A DNA stretch of 64,000 nt from Rothia sp035916755 (GTDB lineage Bacteria; Actinomycetota; Actinomycetes; Actinomycetales; Micrococcaceae): the NCBI RefSeq assembly GCF_035916755.1, contig NZ_JAYWIX010000003.1, forward strand, positions 124,001-188,000, written 5' to 3'. The notes beneath the pieces were generated by a model. It saw nothing but the letters and a program-made list of their open reading frames with translations. It was not told where the DNA came from and searched no databases. A program made the position numbers and the translations under genes. Shown in pieces: positions 1-7,970 of this stretch. How positions within the stretch are numbered: position 1 is the stretch's first letter; every line of letters begins with the position of its first letter.

Positions 1-234
1 GCCGCTGGTTTTGTTCGCGCCATGGTTCAGGCTGTGCCCTCGGCTGTTTACACTCTTCCCTGGAATGTTTCTGGCCACCCGGCCCTAGCTGTACCTGCTG
101 GCTACGCAGAAGATGGCCTGCCGGTTTCGGTGCAGCTAATTGCACCCTTGAAAAAGCAGGGGCTAGGTGACCTCTTTAGCCTGGGAGCAGACCTACATAG
201 GAGGTTAGCTGGCCCTGGTTCAGAGGACCCCTAG
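1..234 (+). CDS. Amidase family protein, C-terminal fragment
   Basis: The reading frame is open from the first base of the window, so the true start and catalytic core lie upstream. The visible tail (PWNVSGHPALAVPAG, then GLPVSVQLIAP) matches the C-terminal signature of amidase-signature hydrolases such as GatA and related amidases, which cleave amide bonds with a Ser-Ser-Lys triad. The triad itself is not in the window. It ends just before a convergent membrane-protein gene. A stand-alone amidase and GatA cannot be told apart from this tail. Confidence 0.75.
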   Translation, partial: AAGFVRAMVQAVPSAVYTLPWNVSGHPALAVPAGYAEDGLPVSVQLIAPLKKQGLGDLFSLGADLHRRLAGPGSEDP

Positions 235-258
235 CCCCTGCCTGCACCCCTTAGCGGG

Positions 259-1974
259 TTAGTTTCCGCTGCGCTGGCGTTGCTCTAGCTCACCGGCAGC
301 CTGCTGGATGAGCTCCAATAGTTCAGCCTCGGTCATCTGGCTCAGGGGCTTGCCAGCATCAAGGGTGACAGACTCAGCAGAATCTGCCCCGCGGCCCGAG
401 GACTGGCCGGTCTCGGCGTTGACCACGGTCACCTGACCTTGCGGGGAAATATCAGCCCGGTAGGAGACGGCCTGGCCCTGGCCAATGGAGGCTGCCCAGT
501 GCCCGTCCTTGGCCGGCAAGATCTCATAGACGCTCATACCCGCAGACCAGCGCGTAGTCCAGGCGTTATCCCCTTGCACACTGGATTCCTTAATAGCGGT
601 CACCAAGGTGGAAGTTGCGGGTAGGTCCGTTGCCGTGTTGAGGGTCAAGGCAGCCCGGCCCTGGCCGTCCTGAACCGCAGGCACCAGCGACAGGGCCGTA
701 ATAGACTGTGAAGAACCGCGCGGAGTCAGGGGGGATACATAGCTCATGGCCCCGTCCCCAGCCGATACCATGGTGAACTCCGAAGGGTTCTGGGCATTAG
801 CGTCCTCAGCGTCTGTATCGGTCAGATCATAACCGTACTTAGAGCCCCACCACTGGGTCAGCGAACCACCGGCGTTGATAGCCTCCCGCTGAATCTTGGC
901 AAGTGACCGGGGGTAGGTCGGGCCAGCTAAGTCAGCTTCTACCAGCTCAGCGGCAGAGAGCACCTCCATGCCTTCAGGGGTATAAACAGCAGCCCCATTA
1001 GGGACCCTAGTCACCTTCCAGAAGCCCTCATAGCGGTAGAGGGGCACAACCACCACCGGTGAATCCCCCTCACAGTAGCCATAGACATCGCCCTTATTCC
1101 AGTGGGCAAAGGGGGCTCGGGCATGAATAGACCAGGCTAGAGAATACCAGGGCCATGTGGTCTCAAGACGGCGGCCCATCTGCTCAGGAACCGGGCAGAA
1201 AGAAGAAGCAGAAGCCGGAATAGTGCCGGTAGTGGGCATAGTCAAGGTCTGCACAGCCTCATAGCCGCCGGTGCCCAGCACCCCGCGCTCCTTAACTAGC
1301 ACCGTGTAACGGGAGGTTCCCTGCCCGGTGCCGTCCCCAGCCTTAGCCTGGGCGTCCTGGGCAGCAGGAACATAATGAACATCTTCCCGGTCACCGATCA
1401 CATCGCCCTGATCGCGCTGGGCATAGTTATTGGCCACAATCCAGGGGGCCCGGTCAGCAAAGCTGGTTACTGCATCGTCGGTGACGGTATCTGCCGTGTA
1501 GGCTTTAGCTACCACATAGGGGTGAACGGTAAACGTGTACCCCGCCCCGGTCAGGGCCAGCAGGGCAGCGAGCGCAGCTGCACCGGTACGGGGCGGACGG
1601 CCACCTTGAGACTTCTGACGGGGGTTACTGGAACTGCCAACGGGCGGAAGCCCGTCGGGTTTCTTCTGTGTTTTCTTAGCCGGGGTGCCCACCCAGTAGG
1701 CTGCCAGGAAAAGGGGTAAGAGGCAGCCTAGAATGAGCGGGGTGTACACCCGCAAGGCGGTTTCTGCCACAGCCAGTAGGCCCAGCCCGCGGGTCCAGGT
1801 AGCCCAGGCACCGGCAATGATCAGAACAAAAATCAGCAGAGCAACCAAGATGCCTAGGGCACTGGCTTCTTCACCTGAGGTGGTGGCCTGAGCAACCTTT
1901 TTGCCCTGACTGGTTTGAGGGCTCTTGCTAGTTTTCTTCTGCCCGGGGTCTGCCGGGGTGGGCTGATCTGCCAT
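259..1974 (-). CDS. Uncharacterised membrane-anchored protein
   Basis: I do not recognise this 571-residue protein. A Lys/Ser/Thr/Gln-rich, probably cytoplasmic N-terminus (about 50 residues) is followed by hydrophobic segments near residues 40-62, 75-95 and 135-150. A long polar region of about 400 residues, rich in Gly, Ser and Thr, is probably extracytoplasmic. The C-terminus contains a Glu/Gln-rich helix. I chose the ATG at 1974 because AAGGAG lies six bases upstream; an in-frame start 51 bases further up lacks one. It is convergent with the amidase gene. A cell-surface or envelope role is inference only. Confidence 0.75.
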   Translation of the reverse strand: MADQPTPADPGQKKTSKSPQTSQGKKVAQATTSGEEASALGILVALLIFVLIIAGAWATWTRGLGLLAVAETALRVYTPLILGCLLPLFLAAYWVGTPAKKTQKKPDGLPPVGSSSNPRQKSQGGRPPRTGAAALAALLALTGAGYTFTVHPYVVAKAYTADTVTDDAVTSFADRAPWIVANNYAQRDQGDVIGDREDVHYVPAAQDAQAKAGDGTGQGTSRYTVLVKERGVLGTGGYEAVQTLTMPTTGTIPASASSFCPVPEQMGRRLETTWPWYSLAWSIHARAPFAHWNKGDVYGYCEGDSPVVVVPLYRYEGFWKVTRVPNGAAVYTPEGMEVLSAAELVEADLAGPTYPRSLAKIQREAINAGGSLTQWWGSKYGYDLTDTDAEDANAQNPSEFTMVSAGDGAMSYVSPLTPRGSSQSITALSLVPAVQDGQGRAALTLNTATDLPATSTLVTAIKESSVQGDNAWTTRWSAGMSVYEILPAKDGHWAASIGQGQAVSYRADISPQGQVTVVNAETGQSSGRGADSAESVTLDAGKPLSQMTEAELLELIQQAAGELEQRQRSGN

Positions 1975-2176
1975 TGTCTGCTCCTTTGCTAGTGCTCGCA
2001 CCCATCCAGGTACATGATGTATCACCCCCTATTTTATGAGCCCCTCCTAGCTCTGTGAACGTTCAGGTAGATACTCGAGGTTCAAACTCACCCAGCCCCT
2101 GAAGGTGCCCTTGGTCCTGCCCTGATGGTAGATTCAAGGACAGCCCTATCAGCCTCTACTAGAGAAGAGAAAGACA

Positions 2177-2584
2177 ATGCCCGCAGCTGACATTCAAGAA
2201 GGCCAAGATTTATTGGACTTCTTTGCCCCCGTCCTGGGCAAGATTAGCGACCCTAGCCAGCGAGACCGGGCCCAAGAAGTCCTCACCTGGGTTCACACCA
2301 CCTACCCCCAGCTCACTGCCCGTATCGGCTGGAACCAGCCCATGTTCACTCACCGGGGCACCTACATCATCGGTTTTTCCTACGCTAAGGCCCATATGGC
2401 TGTAGCCCCCGAAGCTACAGGCATTCAGCACTTTGCCAGCGCCTTCGATCAGCAGGGGATCAGCTATACCGCCCAGCTCTTCCGCCTGCCCTGGAGTAAG
2501 CTCCTACCCTACCAGCTCTTAGGTGAGGTCATTGACTTTAACATCACCGAAAAAGAGGGCCTTACTAGCTTCTGGCGCCCCTAA
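2177..2584 (+). CDS. DUF1801 / YdhG-like protein
   Basis: A 135-residue protein with the features of the DUF1801 (YdhG-like, frataxin-like fold) family: TYPQLTARIGWNQPMF near residues 45-60, then HMAVAPE and a C-terminal region with conserved Leu and Phe. Some members are described as intracellular iron chaperones, but most have no assigned function. The start follows an AGAGAAGAGAAAG purine run. It is a single gene at the head of a plus-strand group with the DUF3817 and methyltransferase genes. Confidence 0.8.
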   Translation: MPAADIQEGQDLLDFFAPVLGKISDPSQRDRAQEVLTWVHTTYPQLTARIGWNQPMFTHRGTYIIGFSYAKAHMAVAPEATGIQHFASAFDQQGISYTAQLFRLPWSKLLPYQLLGEVIDFNITEKEGLTSFWRP

Positions 2585-2649
2585 AACCCTAGGGGCAGGC
2601 GACTATAGTAGAGGCCGGATACCAAGAAAGAACTTCCCACAGGATACCT

Positions 2650-3120
2650 ATGCACATCGACTCTAACCCTACCCCGCGCCTCCTCTTCCGTATCTTTGCC
2701 ACCGCTGAAATGGTCACCTGGGCCCTGCTCATTACGGCCCTGATTCTGCGGGGTACCGGCGTGACTAATATTGTGCCGTTTGCCGGTGGTATTCACGGGT
2801 TTGTTTTTCTGAGCTACTGCGTGGTGACTGTCTTTACCTGGGTGAACCAGCAGTGGAAGGCCCCCGTGGGCGTCGCTGGTCTGCTCCTGTCGGTGATCCC
2901 CTTTGCGACGGTTCCCTTCGAGCTTTTCCTCGATAAGCAGGGCCTTTTGCGCGGGGGCTGGCGTCTGGCACCTGGCGGGGCGGCGCCGTCCGGCCCGTTC
3001 GAGAAAGCCCAGGCCTGGGTGCTGGCCAAGCCTGCGCTCGCGAGCGTCCTGCTCCTTGCCTTCGTGGTTCTACTCTTTGTGGTGCTCCTGCTGGCAGGCC
3101 CGCCCGTGCCCAAGAACTAA
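2650..3120 (+). CDS. DUF3817 integral membrane protein
   Basis: A 156-residue membrane protein. The segment RLLFRIFATAEMVTWALL, then GIHGFVFLSYCVVT and a third helix followed by PFELFLD, is the typical DUF3817 three-helix domain (residues about 12-100). A C-terminal extension adds a fourth hydrophobic helix. The family is widespread in actinobacteria and has no known biochemical role. It lies 24 bases upstream of the methyltransferase gene, so co-transcription is likely. Confidence 0.82.
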   Translation: MHIDSNPTPRLLFRIFATAEMVTWALLITALILRGTGVTNIVPFAGGIHGFVFLSYCVVTVFTWVNQQWKAPVGVAGLLLSVIPFATVPFELFLDKQGLLRGGWRLAPGGAAPSGPFEKAQAWVLAKPALASVLLLAFVVLLFVVLLLAGPPVPKN

Positions 3121-3144
3121 TCTGCACTTCACGAGGAGGTTTTC

Positions 3145-3891
3145 TTGCACCAGCCCTTCGACAATGAATTACTCGTTGCTATCTACGACCATGATAATCC
3201 CGATGGTGCCGACCACAACTTCTACCGGCACCTTGCCCATACCACCGAGGCTCAGGGCATTGCCGATATCGGGTGTGGGACAGGTATCCTGACCGTCACT
3301 CTGGTGGGTCAGGGGCACGCGGTTACCGGTATCGACCCGTCGGCTACCATGCTTGCCTACGCTCGTGCTCGCCCAGGCTCTGGCCAGGTCACCTGGGTTG
3401 AGGGCACCAGTTCTGCCCTGGAGGTATGCGCCTCAGATCTCGTGCTGATGACGGGCAACGTTGCTATGCATATTATCGGCGAGGATTGGCAGCACACCTC
3501 GCGGGATATTGCTGAAGCACTTACCGCAGGTGGAACCCTTGCTTTTGAGGTGCGTAATCCGCTGGCCCGCGCCTGGGAGCAGTGGCCTGTCGAGGGGGCA
3601 TTCAGGCAGACTCCTGAAGGAGCGCTCAGAGAGACCATTTGTGTTCAAGGCCCCGATCAAGAGGGCAGGGTGGTTATGGAGTCAACTCATGAGTTCCTCG
3701 ACCGCCAACATTCCATCACAAGTCAGTTAACCCTCAAATATCGCTCCTTTGAGCGCATAGTAGTTGACCTAGAAGCTGTTGGGCTGAGCCTTAAGGCCTG
3801 CTACCGCAACTGGCAGCAGGATCCTTTTATTCCGGGAAGTACCAGCCCCTTGATGGTCTTCATAGCTGTTAAGGAAGATGAGAAAAGCTGA
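3145..3891 (+). CDS. Class I SAM-dependent methyltransferase
   Basis: A 248-residue Rossmann-fold methyltransferase. Motif I is IADIGCGTGILT near residues 37-48, followed by the acidic GIDPSATML loop that contacts the SAM ribose. The substrate is unknown; ubiquinone/UbiE-like small-molecule methyltransferases look similar. The start is TTG at 3145, supported by a strong GAGGAGG five bases upstream. The gene ends nine bases before a large palindromic hairpin that probably terminates it. Confidence 0.82.
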   Translation: MHQPFDNELLVAIYDHDNPDGADHNFYRHLAHTTEAQGIADIGCGTGILTVTLVGQGHAVTGIDPSATMLAYARARPGSGQVTWVEGTSSALEVCASDLVLMTGNVAMHIIGEDWQHTSRDIAEALTAGGTLAFEVRNPLARAWEQWPVEGAFRQTPEGALRETICVQGPDQEGRVVMESTHEFLDRQHSITSQLTLKYRSFERIVVDLEAVGLSLKACYRNWQQDPFIPGSTSPLMVFIAVKEDEKS

Positions 3892-3899
3892 TGGTCCAC

Positions 3900-3966
3900 C
3901 GAAAGTGCGTCATATCGCTGAGCGTGCACATGGCAGGTGCACGCTCAGCGATATGACGCACTTTCG
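3900..3966. terminator. 30-bp perfect palindrome, probable bidirectional terminator
   Basis: Two 30-base arms (3900-3929 and 3937-3966) are exact reverse complements around a seven-base loop, atggcag. The hairpin sits between convergent genes (methyltransferase and GNAT), where a bidirectional terminator is expected. There is no T-tract on the plus strand, so it would be the U-less type common in actinobacteria. The stem is unusually long and perfect and abuts an assembly gap. Confidence 0.6.
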
Positions 3967-3971
3967 CGTAC

Positions 3972-3981
3972 NNNNNNNNNN
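3972..3981. other. Assembly gap (10 N) with suspect flank
   Basis: Ten N bases. The 13-mer cactttcgcgtac ends immediately before the gap and recurs at 4030-4042. The intervening 3982-4029 is low complexity (CT-rich, with a run of C). This looks like a failed join across the strong hairpin just upstream. The real sequence may run directly from the first copy of the 13-mer into accaccaatc, without the filler. Confidence 0.85.
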
Positions 3982-4126
3982 ATCCTCTCTCCCTTCTCTC
4001 TTCGCCCCCCCCCCAACTGTCTACCCCCCCACTTTCGCGTACCACCAATCTTTGGACGTGCTTGTACTACCTACTTGCGATGTAGAACTTTGAACAGGTA
4101 CAGGGGCAAGTAAGCATCGGGCGTCG

Positions 4127-4675
4127 CTAAAGTTCCTCCCAAGGTACAGGAGTTGTAGTATTTGTCTCCCAATCACTGCGCAGAATTGCATAGGCGACGG
4201 ACGCGCGCGGCTCGGCGCCTTCTACCGGCCAGCCTTGGCGATAATAGGCTTCCTTAACCCAACCAGCTTTAAGAAAGGTGTGGCGCATAGCAAGGTTATC
4301 GTCCCGAGTCTGCCCTTCAAAACGATGAATCCTTGGTTTTTGCTCAAAAATCCATGATGTAGCTGCGTTAAGTACGTCTACTCCGAACCCTCGTCCTTGC
4401 CACTGGGAGGCTAGTCGTAGATCGAATACCGGGGTGTCATCGCACAGGTCCTCGAAACGAATGTAGCCGATACGACCGTGCTCAGAGTATTCAATCCAGT
4501 AAGAATCGCGTTCCTCGTTCTGAAAAGCTCCAGAATCGAGCGCTTCTTCAACCTGCTGGCGGGACACAATGGGAGCCATGTGGTATGGCCACTCGTGCCC
4601 GGTCAGAAAAGCTATCATCTCTTCTCTATTGATAACAGGGTCAATTCGCACCAATGAAATGGGTTCAGTGTTCAT
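4127..4675 (-). CDS. GNAT family N-acetyltransferase
   Basis: A 182-residue GNAT protein (RimJ/RimL or AAC(6')-like). The core runs from strand 1 (SLVRID) through RIGYIRFEDL, the acetyl-CoA loop SQWQGRGFGVDVLNAA (Q/RxxGxG/A) and FEGQTRDDNLAMRHTFLKAGW, the usual C-terminal half with an Asn and a bulge before the last strand. The target (amino acid, peptide or antibiotic) is not deducible. I prefer the ATG at 4675 over the TTG at 4693 because a GAAAGGCGAGAG purine run precedes it. Confidence 0.82.
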   Translation of the reverse strand: MNTEPISLVRIDPVINREEMIAFLTGHEWPYHMAPIVSRQQVEEALDSGAFQNEERDSYWIEYSEHGRIGYIRFEDLCDDTPVFDLRLASQWQGRGFGVDVLNAATSWIFEQKPRIHRFEGQTRDDNLAMRHTFLKAGWVKEAYYRQGWPVEGAEPRASVAYAILRSDWETNTTTPVPWEEL

Positions 4676-4798
4676 TGCGCTCTCGCCTTTCAAAGAAACA
4701 TCTCTAGATGGTACTAGACAATCAGATTCACATATCTCAATGCTACTGTAAGGAGCAAGCAGTAGATCCAGCCCCCGTCATCTCACTCCATATCAACT

Positions 4799-5334
4799 AT
4801 GCACAGACCTCAGCCCCAGCAGCACCAGTTGACCCATGAAATCATCCAGACCCTCACTGAGCGTGCAGCTCCCGGTGAGCGACTCCTTGAAATTCTTCAG
4901 GTAGGTACAAGCTCCATAGTTGCGCTCACAGAACACGTGGCTATCCGTATTGCGCGCGATAGTGATACCGCCCGCACCCTCATCAAGAAACAGCAACTCG
5001 TAGACGCCCTACCCGAGTTTTCATTCGCCCTACCCCGATCGGCAGGGCCTGCTATAGAACAGGACGGTATCGTAGCCGTCCCTACTATTCGCTTACGAGG
5101 TAAGCCTCACCCGGCGGGTAGTGGTGACCCAAAAGTGCTTGCGGCCCTTCTTGACGAGATTCAAGCAACCCCAGTAGAGCCTTTTTCCCATCTGCTGGCA
5201 GAACGCCACGCATTTTGCGTGCCTCCGACCCGCTCCAGATAGTAGCCTTTGATCTTTTGCACGGCCGTTCTCACAGGACGCTTACTCAAACTGTAGCTAA
5301 AGCAGAACAAGCATTACTGAAGCACACGCTCTAA
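4799..5334 (+). pseudogene. Decayed phosphotransferase (APH/choline kinase-like)
   Basis: The first 130 or so residues (TERAAPGERLLEILQVGTSS, then VTEHVAIRIAR) resemble the nucleotide-binding N-lobe of the aminoglycoside/choline phosphotransferase family. The open frame stops at 5242. A different frame then carries a plausible C-terminal end (DPLQIVAFDLLHGRSHRTL, stop at 5334). The catalytic HxD loop and magnesium-binding region of a normal 250-300 residue enzyme are missing, so there is both an internal deletion and a frameshift. The family assignment is moderate. Confidence 0.55.
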
Positions 5335-5391
5335 CCCCACCCATATGGCATAATGACCAGGTTAGACACACTGACTTTTCGAGGAGACCCC

Positions 5392-6195
5392 GTGGGTGTT
5401 GAGAGCGAACGTTTTGCCCGGTTGAGGCTACTTTTTAAGAACGAGGGCCTGCAGAAACTCCAGGACGCCACCGTCATGGTGCTGGGTCTTGGCGGCGTTG
5501 GTTCAGCCTGCGCTGAGGCACTGGCCCGCGGCGGTGTGGGCAACCTGATTGTGCTGGACCGCGACGTGGTTGAAGAAAGCAACATCAACCGGCAGGCCCT
5601 GGCCTTTACCTCCACCCTGGGTAAGGTTAAGGCCGAGGTCATGGAAGGCATGATTAAGGAGATTCAACCCGACTGCACCGTTACCGCCGAGCGGGTCTTT
5701 CTCACCCCCGATAACCTGGCTGAGACCCTGGATAAGTTCCCCCGCCCCGACTACGTCATTGACTGCATCGACACCATCACCCAGAAGCTGGCCGTCTACC
5801 AGTGGGCTGCCGAGCGGGGCCTGAACCTGGTAGCATCCATGGGCGCGGCGAACCGCCTTGACCCGACCATGCTCCAGTTCGCTAATATCCGCCGCACCTA
5901 CAACTGTTCTATGTCGAAGGTGGTTCGCGCTGAGTGCCGCAAGCACCAGATTTACGGGCTTGAGGTGCTCTTTTCCACCGAGTTGCCCTTCAAGGTGGAG
6001 AAGGCCCCGGGTGCAAAGGCTAAGGGTGAGACTCTGGGGTCGATGAGCTATATGCCCCCGATTATGGGGCAGATGTTGGCGGGTAAGGTGATTCGCCAGC
6101 TGTCCGGCATGGAAGAGATCCCGGCACCTCCCTACCTGGGTTGCCAGGTGGAAGAGAAGGACGCCGCAGATCAGCGCCTGACGCAACCCCGCTAG
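5392..6195 (+). CDS. tcdA: tRNA threonylcarbamoyladenosine dehydratase
   Basis: A 267-residue E1-like (ThiF/MoeB fold) enzyme. TcdA/CsdL dehydrates t6A37 in ANN-decoding tRNAs to the cyclic ct6A form using ATP. The nucleotide-binding GLGGVGS is at about residues 32-38, followed by DRDVVEESNINRQALA and, in the middle, DCIDTITQKLAVYQWA and RRTYNCSMSKVVRAECRK, all typical of the TcdA branch. I chose GTG at 5392 because GAGGAG lies five bases upstream; an ATG at 5353 has no such site. One base separates it from tatD, so the two are an operon. Confidence 0.88.
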   Translation: MGVESERFARLRLLFKNEGLQKLQDATVMVLGLGGVGSACAEALARGGVGNLIVLDRDVVEESNINRQALAFTSTLGKVKAEVMEGMIKEIQPDCTVTAERVFLTPDNLAETLDKFPRPDYVIDCIDTITQKLAVYQWAAERGLNLVASMGAANRLDPTMLQFANIRRTYNCSMSKVVRAECRKHQIYGLEVLFSTELPFKVEKAPGAKAKGETLGSMSYMPPIMGQMLAGKVIRQLSGMEEIPAPPYLGCQVEEKDAADQRLTQPR

Positions 6196-6196
6196 C

Positions 6197-6982
6197 ATGC
6201 TGCTCGATACCCACTTTCACTATGACTTCCTGGCCCCGGCGCTTCGGCCAGCATTTGACGAGGCGCTGCGGGCCCAAGGCGTCCAGGTGGTTGCCCAGAC
6301 CCTTAAACCCTCAGCCTACCGGGAGCTCCGGCAGGTGGCTGACTCGGCTGCTCCCCTGCTATCTCTTGGTTTTCACCCCTGGCAGGTAGCTTCGCCTGCC
6401 CAGGTTGAGGATGAGCTTGAGATTTTTGAGGCTGAGGTGACGAGCACCCGGCTGATTGGTGAGATTGGTTTAGATTTTCTGCCCCGCCGTCTGGAGGCCT
6501 CCCCTGCTGACCTGCAGGTAGAGGTCCTACGCCGCATTGTGCGTGCGGTTCTCCAGGCTGCCGAGGGGCTACCGGCTGAGAAGCCCTATGTGCTGTCTGT
6601 GCACGCCGTCCGCGCAACAACTGCGCTACTTGATCTTTGTGAGGAGCTTGATGTGCCCAGCTCCCCTATCGTTCCGGTGGTTCACCGGTTTGGGGGAACG
6701 TGTGACGAGCTGACCCGGCTGGTGAGGGCAGGTGGGTGCATTTCGGTTCATCCGCAGATGGTTGAGAGCAAGCGCGGACGGGCGTACATCCGTCAGGTGC
6801 CCGCAGACCGCCTGCTTTTGGAGACGGACCTACCCGAGCAACCTACCGATGCGCTTGACGTCCAGCTTTTTGCGCAGGGTGTGGGCGGACGCCTGCGCCG
6901 CCTGGTCGAGCGCATTTCGGCTGAGCGCGGCGAGGACTTTGCCCCCATTCTGTTAGAGAATCAGAGGCGCCTCTACTCCTAG
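6197..6982 (+). CDS. TatD family metal-dependent hydrolase
   Basis: A 261-residue TIM-barrel hydrolase of the TatD family (DNase or RNA-processing nuclease; exact substrate uncertain). The metal ligands appear as DTHFHYD at residues 4-10, GEIGLDF near 92-98, SVHAVRAT near 137, VVHRFGGT near 162 and LLETDLP near 212. The family normally reads LLETDAP, so L is a small change beside the catalytic Asp. It starts two bases after tcdA and is probably translated from the same mRNA. Confidence 0.85.
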   Translation: MLLDTHFHYDFLAPALRPAFDEALRAQGVQVVAQTLKPSAYRELRQVADSAAPLLSLGFHPWQVASPAQVEDELEIFEAEVTSTRLIGEIGLDFLPRRLEASPADLQVEVLRRIVRAVLQAAEGLPAEKPYVLSVHAVRATTALLDLCEELDVPSSPIVPVVHRFGGTCDELTRLVRAGGCISVHPQMVESKRGRAYIRQVPADRLLLETDLPEQPTDALDVQLFAQGVGGRLRRLVERISAERGEDFAPILLENQRRLYS

Positions 6983-7108
6983 GGACCAGTTCTCTCTCAT
7001 ATTCCTTGGTCTTCACACATACAATAGCGATTTTTCTGGTCCCTACTGCTGAAAAAGTGCATACAAAAAGACCGTCTCTGTCAATCTATCGAACAGAAGC
7101 GGTCTTGG

Positions 7109-7184
7109 TGGTGGAGGTAAGGGGATTCGAACCCCTGACCTTCTGCATGCCATGCAGACGCGCTACCAACTGCGCCATACCCCC
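7109..7184 (-). tRNA. tRNA-Ala(GGC), CCA encoded
   Basis: On the minus strand a full cloverleaf is visible: acceptor GGGGGTA/TACCTCC with the alanine identity pair G3:U70, D-arm GCGC/GCGC, anticodon stem TCTGC/GCAGA with loop ATGGCAT (anticodon GGC), and T-arm AGGGG-TTCGAAT-CCCCT. Discriminator A is at 7112 and an encoded CCA at 7109-7111. Only one base separates it from the next tRNA-Ala. Confidence 0.95.
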
Positions 7185-7185
7185 G

Positions 7186-7258
7186 TGGAGCTAAGGGGAT
7201 TCGAACCCCTGACCTTCTGCATGCCATGCAGACGCGCTACCAACTGCGCCATAGCCCC
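7186..7258 (-). tRNA. tRNA-Ala(GGC), second copy without CCA
   Basis: Its body is identical to the neighbouring tRNA-Ala; the acceptor pair 5:68 is C-G instead of G-C (GGGGCTA/TAGCTCC). G3:U70 and anticodon GGC are kept. It is transcribed first. Its 3' end (A at 7186) is followed after one base by the 5' end of the next tRNA, so CCA cannot be encoded and must be added by tRNA nucleotidyltransferase. Confidence 0.94.
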
Positions 7259-7396
7259 TTATTCTTTTATCCCCCGCTCTCGCGGCGACTGTTCTATCTT
7301 ATGGCACCCACAAGGGCTCATGCAAATCGAGAACCCACCAGCACCTATGAACTGCATCACATAATATTCACGGGCTGTTCATTCCCTGTTAACGAA

Positions 7397-7447
7397 AGGA
7401 CGCCCAACCCTACTCCCCCGATATCGGGAAGGCGGGTGAGGCGTCCT
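7397..7447 (-). terminator. Stem-loop downstream of rsfS
   Basis: AGGACGCC at 7397-7404 pairs with GGCGTCCT at 7440-7447; a smaller CCCGATATCGGG hairpin nests inside. Read on the minus strand it follows the rsfS stop codon and is followed by TTTCGTT. It is a probable terminator separating the operon from the tRNA-Ala genes. Confidence 0.55.
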
Positions 7448-7458
7448 CACAGAAGAAT

Positions 7459-7911
7459 CTAGTCTTCGCGCTGGTTCATCAGATCCGCTTCGGGAGTGAT
7501 GATCTCGAAGTCAGCTTCGGCGCCTTCGGTATCGACAGCACCGGCTTCGCTGTCTAGGCCCAGGTCGATGCGGGGGGCGTCGCCCCAGAGACGGTCAAGG
7601 GCGTAGAAGGCGCGGTCTTCTTCGTGCTGTACGTGTACCACGATGTCGCCAAAGTCCAGGAGCACCCAGCGGCCCTCTGCGCGGCCTTCGCGACGCAGGG
7701 GCTTGAGGCCCAGTTCTTCACGGAGCTTATCTTCAACCTCATCAACAATGGCGTTGACCAGGCGTTCGTTGTGGGCTGAGACAACCAAGAAGCCGTCAAT
7801 CAAACCCATAATGTCAGAAGCGTCGACAGCCAGCAGGTTAGTACCCTGCATGTCGTCGGCCGCGCGTGCGGCTACCTTCAACGCTTCAATAGACTCTGCA
7901 GCTGCAGTCAT
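7459..7911 (-). CDS. rsfS: Ribosome silencing factor
   Basis: A 150-residue RsfS/Iojap family protein. RsfS binds ribosomal protein uL14 and blocks joining of the 30S and 50S subunits in slow growth. The core runs ALKVAARAADDMQGTN, SDIMGLIDGFLVVSA, then LRREGRAEGRWVLLDFGDIVVHV and the FYALDRLWGDAPRI signature. An acidic tail of about 35 residues follows. ATG at 7911 is preceded by AAAGGGCGAA. It lies downstream of nadD and an uncharacterised gene, the usual actinobacterial order. Confidence 0.92.
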   Translation of the reverse strand: MTAAAESIEALKVAARAADDMQGTNLLAVDASDIMGLIDGFLVVSAHNERLVNAIVDEVEDKLREELGLKPLRREGRAEGRWVLLDFGDIVVHVQHEEDRAFYALDRLWGDAPRIDLGLDSEAGAVDTEGAEADFEIITPEADLMNQRED

Positions 7912-7970
7912 TTCGCCCTTTCCGAGCAAATCATTCCCCAAACCTTTTGGGGTCTCATTCAACTAAATCT

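Noticed and set aside
3878..4093. Frame running across the N gap
   Set aside because: It includes undefined bases, the palindrome and C-rich filler; no protein features.
7006..7462. Short plus-strand frames containing the peptide GFEPLTFCMPCRRATNC
   Set aside because: They run through the two tRNA-Ala genes; this peptide is a known spurious translation of reverse tRNA sequence.
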